From Corella eumyota (Eukaryota > Chordata > Ascidiacea > Phlebobranchia > Corellidae): DNA of 64,000 nt. The stretch spans positions 4,658,501 through 4,722,500 of the forward strand of contig OY720097.1 of the NCBI GenBank assembly GCA_963082875.1. The letters run 5' to 3'. A program made the translations under genes and the position numbers. Positions 58,314 through 64,000 of this stretch are shown here, one piece after another. The notes beneath the pieces were generated by a model. That model ran no database searches. It was not told the DNA's origin and saw nothing but the letters and a program-made list of their open reading frames with translations. Each line of letters begins with the position of its first letter. Position 1 is the stretch's first letter.

Positions 58314-60638
58314 ATGTGGAATCGAAACAAGGGAAAAGATATTAGATCTGACGGAAACATACTGGCTGCAAATGTTCGGGACCCTTCCACTTCTAACTGC
58401 TTTTACGTTTACCCAGGTAGAGATGAGTTCAAATTTAACCTATATTAATTGGTATTACTATTTTTACAAATTTATAACGTCAAATTGTTATTTACAAAAA
58501 AGAGAAATATTTTGCAAACCTTAAACATTGATTAGGTTTTGGTTTTTGTAAAATAAAATTGCAGTAAACATTTAAAGTTAACTTTTTACACAGGAGATGT
58601 CGGTAAGGAGGTTTACCGACTCTATACATTTAAGAATTTTTCTTCAACGGCGGTTGATGAACACAAGTTATCTCAAGCTGGATTTTACTTTACAGGTTAC
58701 AGAGATCGAGTCAAGTGTTTCAGGTGAATACACAAACATGAAAAAATAGTCCATATGAGGGGTACGGATGTAAAAAATAGGAATGTTAAAACAACCAATT
58801 CAAGTGTCATAGGCGTTTGCATGTATTAAGTAACCTTTAAAAAACTTATTCAAATTTTCTACAAAATTAGCTTTCTTGACTTGTTTAAAATGGTTATTTT
58901 TTTAGCTGTGGAATGTGTTGCGATGACTGGGCTACTAACGACGATCCGTTTAGCGCAAACTATCACTTTTATGATTGCAGACACATTAACAACGAAGACC
59001 CCGACAATGTTGAAATCGGTGATGCAACCCCACAAATATTGTAAATTTTATTATTTGTATAATGTGAATTCGATTTTAATTGCAGACAGGATTTTCACAA
59101 AGTTGCTTTTGAAAGAGCGTAAACTCAGCAATAATGTAAATATGAACACTCGACCAGGCACATCGCAGGTATTTTAAACATTAAAGTAAACAAACCAGGC
59201 TATGCTACAGAATATCATTAAATTTTGTTTGTTTTAGCAGTCAGCATCGACCTCAAGTCGACAACTAATTGTAAACAAACGTACTGTAATCACCAAGAAA
59301 TATCTTTGCCTACATCCAAGTAATCCCCACATGAGAGTTTTTGAAGTAAGGTTGGATACATTCTATAACAGCCATTGGCAATCGGAACACATTAGGGCGA
59401 CACCTGATCAGATTGCAACTGCTGGTTTTTTTTATATGGGTATTTTTTCTCGAATAGTTTTTAGGTATTTTTTCTCAAATAATTATCGGGAATTTTTTTT
59501 TATAGAGTGACATTTTCCTTTTGCACGCAAAGATATTAACTTAGAGCACAAATAATTTTATTTTTTAAACTTTAACTCCAGTTATTTGTGTACATAGGTA
59601 ATCGAGATAGAGTGAAGTGCTGGTACTGTAACGGGGGTTTACAGAACTGGGACACATCAGATGATCCCTGGTTTGAGCACGCCAAGTGGTTTCCAGAGTA
59701 AATACAAATATTCAAACGACATAATTTATCATTTCTAAAAATCAACACTGACATTTTTTTTTAATTTTAATTTACAAATGTAAAAATTCTCAATCTAATT
59801 AACGTACAATTGCCTTGTTCTTGTATTGACAGTTGTGAATTTCTTTTGGATGCAAAAGGAGATGAATTTGTAAACTGTGTCGTGACAATCTATCCCGATC
59901 TACCACGTCCTGGTGTACACAATTCATCAAACAGCCAATCAACATCAGCGGGGTAATCCCCTATTCTTATTTATACCTAAGCATCAATTTCACTTTTTAG
60001 TTCATCGTTACGGTTAGCCATAAACTTGAATAATATTTTTGTATAATTATAAGGTCTTCAGCGGAAAGCAATGATGCCATTGTAATAGTTGATCCGCGTG
60101 CTGAGTTCAAAAACGCTGAGATTTTTGCAAGCAAGGAAATGACATCAAACCCAAATGTTAATGTTGCAAGGGATATGAATTTTGAGGATAGCTTAATTAA
60201 ATCAGCAATAACAAGGTAACAAATAGCACATATAAACAGCTTTATTGTTTTTAAGTAAAGTACATCACATGTTAAGCTTACAAAGATTAAATTTCAAAGT
60301 GTATTTGTAGGCAATACGCCGAGAACAAAAGAGCATTTGACAACGCTGAACAACTGATAGATGCTATTCTGTCTCTGAGCGAATCACCCGACACTGCTTT
60401 ATCAAGAAATCAAAGCCCTACCGCTACATCGCAGCCCAGTACCACAACTAACGCTTTCAGTGAACTAAAGTCTTTACAGAATAATATAAATTGCAAAGTT
60501 TGCAAAAGTAAATTGGCCACATTTTTTGTTCTGCCGTGCGGTCACCTTTGCTGTTGCAAGCATTGCATTGAGAGCGTTTCACGTTGCCCAATGTGCTGGG
60601 AAATAATAACAGAGAAAATGCACACATACCGTGTGTAA
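58314..60638 (+). CDS. IAP9: diverged two-BIR, RING inhibitor-of-apoptosis protein
   Basis: Nine exons: 58314-58416, 58594-58723, 58906-59018, 59086-59168, 59238-59439, 59598-59697, 59833-59952, 60054-60215, 60311-60638; 446 residues. Exon 1 has [12 protein letters not shown] in place of [13 protein letters not shown]1 has [17 protein letters not shown] and YHFYDC. The linker is split over two exons. BIR2 begins [10 protein letters not shown] and has the nearly invariant zinc exon (CWYC, DDPW, HAKWFPEC-type). The UBA-like region is degenerate and lacks MGF ([11 protein letters not shown]). The RING has CKVC, PCGH, CCCKHC and CPMC, then an altered end HTYRV. The exon 3 donor (ATCG/GTGATG) was chosen because only it restores phase. 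Exon 5 has a tandem TTTTAGCAG acceptor. It is the most diverged full-length paralogue of the cluster. Confidence 0.88.
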
Positions 60639-61277
60639 TAGCCTGTAGAAAAAAACAAATAAGTGTCGTTTTTTTTCTTATTTTAACAATATTTTATTTT
60701 TCTATAACTTTGTATATATTTTTTAACAATTCCAACCCTTGTAATGAAAATTTTAATTTAGCATTTTTTTAGTAAGGTAGGTTTAATGTATTCGTGGGTT
60801 TAGATTTTAAAGCAGATTACAATATATTCAGCAAAGTTTGCAGCAACATTGTGGTTATAAAAACGTTTTGTTAGCGAAGAATTTAGTAGGGCTTCAATTC
60901 AGTTAATCTCTTGAGCCTAAACTTGGAATAAAAAGATTTAAATGTCATTGTGCACGGGGCGAAAAATTGTAGCCGCACTAAACAAACTTCTTCACAAGGA
61001 TAAGCCTCTCCACATTTATTTAACAACTGAGATTTTCGAAATGTGGTTTAATGTTGAAAGAATACCTAGGCGTCCCATAGGCCTTTGGGCGTCAATTTAC
61101 ACTTGACATTGTCTTTTTTCTACTCGACAGCAGACCGCAATGGTTACGTAATAATACGCGTTTGTTTAGTCGAAGAAAAAGTTTAGGCTGTCAGGGTACA
61201 GATAAAAAAGATCACCGCCAGACGCAGAACTCATTTCGAACGAAAGCAAGTTAATTGGAAACAGAAGACTCATCGTA
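60639..61277. other. Intergenic region between IAP9 and the ZP gene
   Basis: No gene seen; less AT-rich from about 60930 to 61270, which probably includes the ZP gene promoter and leader. Confidence 0.5.
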
Positions 61278-63969
61278 ATGCAGACGTTAGAAATTGTTCT
61301 TTGTCTTTTTCTTGTATTCGGAAAAATAAACGGTGAATCCCCAGTATACGAAGAATATTACGACTACTACAGCGGTGAGTCAAATTTTCCACTGGTTAAA
61401 ATACCGAAATTTATGATTTTAAAAAAATTTAAATGTACAAAAATATATTGTTTAGAAAACACGACCGATGATATCTATTTGCAATTGCAAGGTATTTTTA
61501 TAAAAGTAATAACTAGTTGAATCAGTAAAACTAACATAGATCATTTTTATAAATTACCAAATATGCCACAAATAAGAAAACTACAAAATTATTAATTTTT
61601 GTCGTAGAAAAACATTTTGAAGTCACGTGCACAAGTGATCACGTGACAATGACGTATCTGCCTTCAATGTTACCAAAGGACTTAGGCATTGTGCTACCAA
61701 AAGTAAGTTATAAAATGTAATTTATTTTGGTATTAAAAATAAAGGCACCGTAAAGTTATATAAAAAATACCACAGCGGCACGTTAAAATTAAATTTAAAA
61801 TGTAATTGTTAAAATCTATATTTTATCTCTGTTATCTTTAGTTTTAAAACTGTTCGCGCAACTTTTCGCAAGTTAAACGTGAGATTTAATAAACCGCGAA
61901 GAATCAGGCAAAACACAAACAAGTTATATAGTTTAAAAAAATAAATTAAAAGCTTATTTCAAAATTTTATAGAAAACAAAAATTAATAAAAAATAAATTT
62001 ACAAAAAATTTTGCCTTTTTTAAATAATAAATAATGCGCTATAAAGTTTAAAATTAAATTGTTAAAAATTGCAAAAAACAAATTCAACCATTTTATATAT
62101 TAAAATCCTTATCGACAAACTCACATTGACCTTAAAAATCCTCTTTTTTAAAACAAGTTGTATATGAATAAAACAAACCATTGTTACTAAGGTTTCTAAT
62201 TTTAAAGCTCATGCCTACAGTTTAAAGTTTCTCAATACACAGACGAATGTTAAAGTCGATTTATAAAGTGGTGTTATGTAAATACATATTGGGTCTGGGT
62301 CGGATTTACAGGATTAACCTAGCATAATAAAAACAAGATGTTTAAGATTAATTTTTGCCGCGCAATGCCCAAGTCGAACAAACGCACCGACTATTTGTTA
62401 TCTGGAGATATTTGCGGTTCAGACGACATTATCGCTAGTCCAGACCTCACGGGGCCGGTCGTCATTTAAAACGACATTTTCGTTCGTTAATAAAATTCGA
62501 AATCCACACCGAAATATAACTATTTCTGGACTTCTCGAGTGTCTAATGAATTTTCGTAAATGTCATTCGGAAATTGCGTGTCTTATGCCAATAAAGGATA
62601 ACTATATGAGCGAATATACTGGAACAGAATTTTTAACATATTCGGCTACGTAATCTTCTTTAGCGGCCAGGCTTTTAGATAATTCCTGTCTGACAGATAT
62701 TGATTAATAGTGCAGTGACAAAACCATGTTGTCTAATCATTGAGTTAAACTAACCCCAATACACCATTTTAGCACTTTTAAGGCCATAGGTAGTCTTAAC
62801 AAGTATTTGCTTTGTATTAAATTTTATTTTAATCCAGCACGTGAAATTGTAATAAAAAACTGCTTATTTTTTGGCGGAAGTCTAGAATAAATATTTGCCC
62901 TTCTAAACAAAGTTCTTAGGTTTCGACAAATGTTTTACTTTACCTACCGCGATGATTGACATTGCAAACCGAATAACCATAATCCTATCACCTAAACATC
63001 TAGCTCAGTTTAGTTATAACACCATCACGTAAATCTCACATAATTAACGGATTGGTTTCGGTGTGAAGCTATAAACTGTCAATTATAAAATAGAAAGGTG
63101 GGTGGCAATTCACGTCAAAGGCAAAGGGTTAGCCACCGTAAAGATGCAAATCCAAGCCTGACTCTGTTTATTTACATTTGTGGTAGTCAAATGCAGTGAT
63201 TGTTATGTAAATTACTGGGTAGCTATACAGGAGTATAGTGTTTAAAGCAATCTTCCTACTTCTAAAGTATATTTAAAAAATTACGTAATTTTGTAATATC
63301 TATTTTTGCCTTTTGATATCACTGTTATATTTTTTTACCGAAATGTTAAGTAATATTACAAATAAAATTACAGAAAGGGGGCAAAGGAGATGGCTGCGTT
63401 AGTTTAGCTGACAGCCAGGGTTTTTATACCTACAAGGTTTTGAAATCATGTCACAAATTAGTTACAACCGATGGTTTCTTTTATCGGCACACTCTGCTTT
63501 TGCGGAACACAGGACGCACGTATCCTAAGTAAGTAAATGCGTCATAACATGCTTTCATGTATGCAAAGTTTGTTTTTAAAGTGGCTGTTTATCGTAAGAT
63601 TAATAAACAATATTTTCACGGTAAATTCCATTGCAAAATACAAAACAAGATTTAATAAAAAAAAAACAGATATTATTTTCACAAGGTATATAAAGACCAT
63701 AGTTACAAACAACCGATACTTTACTAACACAATCATTTTACCTAACATCTAACTTGATTTTTTTAGACATAAAGTGTTGTACACTGTATCAATTGAATGT
63801 GAAGAAGGGAGAGATGAAGATAGAGTGTCCGGAGAAAGTCGAATCTTTGAGCACAGAGTAGCCGGCAAAAATTGCAACCAAACATTTTGTCCACACGGTT
63901 CAATGTGTTTAAACCAAACCGTAGATGGCTTTTACTGTTTTTGTCCAAACAATAATCGAACGTGCGAAG
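61278..63969 (+). CDS. ZP-domain protein with EGF-like module, 5' part, continues off right edge
   Basis: Five exons seen: 61278-61374, 61456-61491, 61608-61702, 63374-63528, 63767-63969, ending in phase 1. A signal peptide (MQTLEIVLCLFLVFGKING) is followed by a short Tyr-rich acidic stretch (YEEYYDYYS). Then comes a ZP-N-like domain with four ordered cysteines (FEVTCTSDHVTMTYL; GDGCVSLAD; KSCHKL; VSIECEEG). After it lies a six-cysteine EGF-like module (CNQTFC, GSMC, GFYCFC, RTC). ZP-N modules polymerise extracellular proteins into filaments or coats, e.g. egg coats and tectorial membranes. The EGF module following ZP-N directly is unusual, since EGFs more often precede a ZP domain. The 1.7-kb intron 3 contains a stretch (62330-62640) less AT-rich than its surroundings and is otherwise unexplained. 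Confidence 0.85.
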
Positions 63970-64000
63970 GTAATTGAGTTGTTCGATTGTTTTGTAAGAT

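Noticed and set aside
38382-59754. Recurring antisense frames ending [12 protein letters not shown]... opposite the BIR2 zinc exon of IAP4, IAP5 and IAP9
   Set aside because: They are the complement of the near-identical 100-bp exon; the repeated antisense protein is a by-product of that exon's nucleotide conservation, with no splice or start context of its own.
23042-60638. CRISPR array, operon or other prokaryotic arrangement
   Set aside because: Genes are spliced, eukaryotic and have their own promoters; the short tandem repeats lack spacer structure.
62338-62469. 43-codon plus-strand frame in the large ZP-gene intron
   Set aside because: Starts with ATG in a less AT-rich stretch but has no flanking splice sites, no similarity and only chance-level length.

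Overview
The window is AT-rich, gene-dense animal DNA with short GT-AG introns. The gene families present (KCNQ channel, vitamin K-dependent gamma-carboxylase, TM2D2, XIAP-like IAPs, a ZP protein) and many tRNA-like SINEs suggest an invertebrate deuterostome, most likely a tunicate such as Ciona. That assignment is inference from gene content and style; no species-specific marker was tested.

Layout. 1-5986 (minus): the 5' and voltage-sensor part of a KCNQ potassium channel gene that runs off the left edge. 5987-11507: no gene seen, but a short tandem repeat and a clean hAT-type MITE with an 8-bp target duplication. 11508-12921 (minus): TM2D2, four exons. 13765-18443 (plus): GGCX, seventeen exons. 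18444-23041: no gene seen. 23134-60638: a cluster of nine BIR-domain (inhibitor-of-apoptosis) genes, called IAP1 to IAP9 here by position only. Inserted in the cluster are a minus-strand single-pass membrane protein with a TNF-receptor-like cysteine segment (32299-33066) and two paralogous small secreted proteins (44244-46313). 61278 to the right edge (plus): the first five exons of a ZP-domain/EGF protein.

The IAP cluster is the main interest. Seven genes (IAP1-6 and IAP9) keep the full order: a short conserved N-terminal exon, an aberrant BIR1 (zinc spacing H-x3-C), a canonical BIR2 with a complete IBM-type groove, a UBA-like segment with an MGF-type loop in most copies, and a C-terminal RING. 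IAP7 and IAP8 form a RING-less branch with a shortened BIR1; IAP7 also has an in-frame stop. IAP2 and IAP3 are near-identical tandem duplicates. IAP4 is an inverted mosaic, IAP2/3-like in its first five exons and IAP1-like in its last three. The 100-bp exon carrying the BIR2 zinc site stays almost identical between otherwise diverged genes, which suggests exon-scale gene conversion. IAP1 has its RING half-exon and 3' UTR present three times in tandem. Possible NF-kappaB and interferon-response-type sites lie upstream of IAP2 and IAP3, and several of the genes have a TATA box 70-90 bp before the start codon. Together this looks like a rapidly rearranging apoptosis or innate-immunity locus.

Exon coordinates were read by eye from splice sites and reading phase. 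For every gene called complete, the summed coding length is divisible by three.
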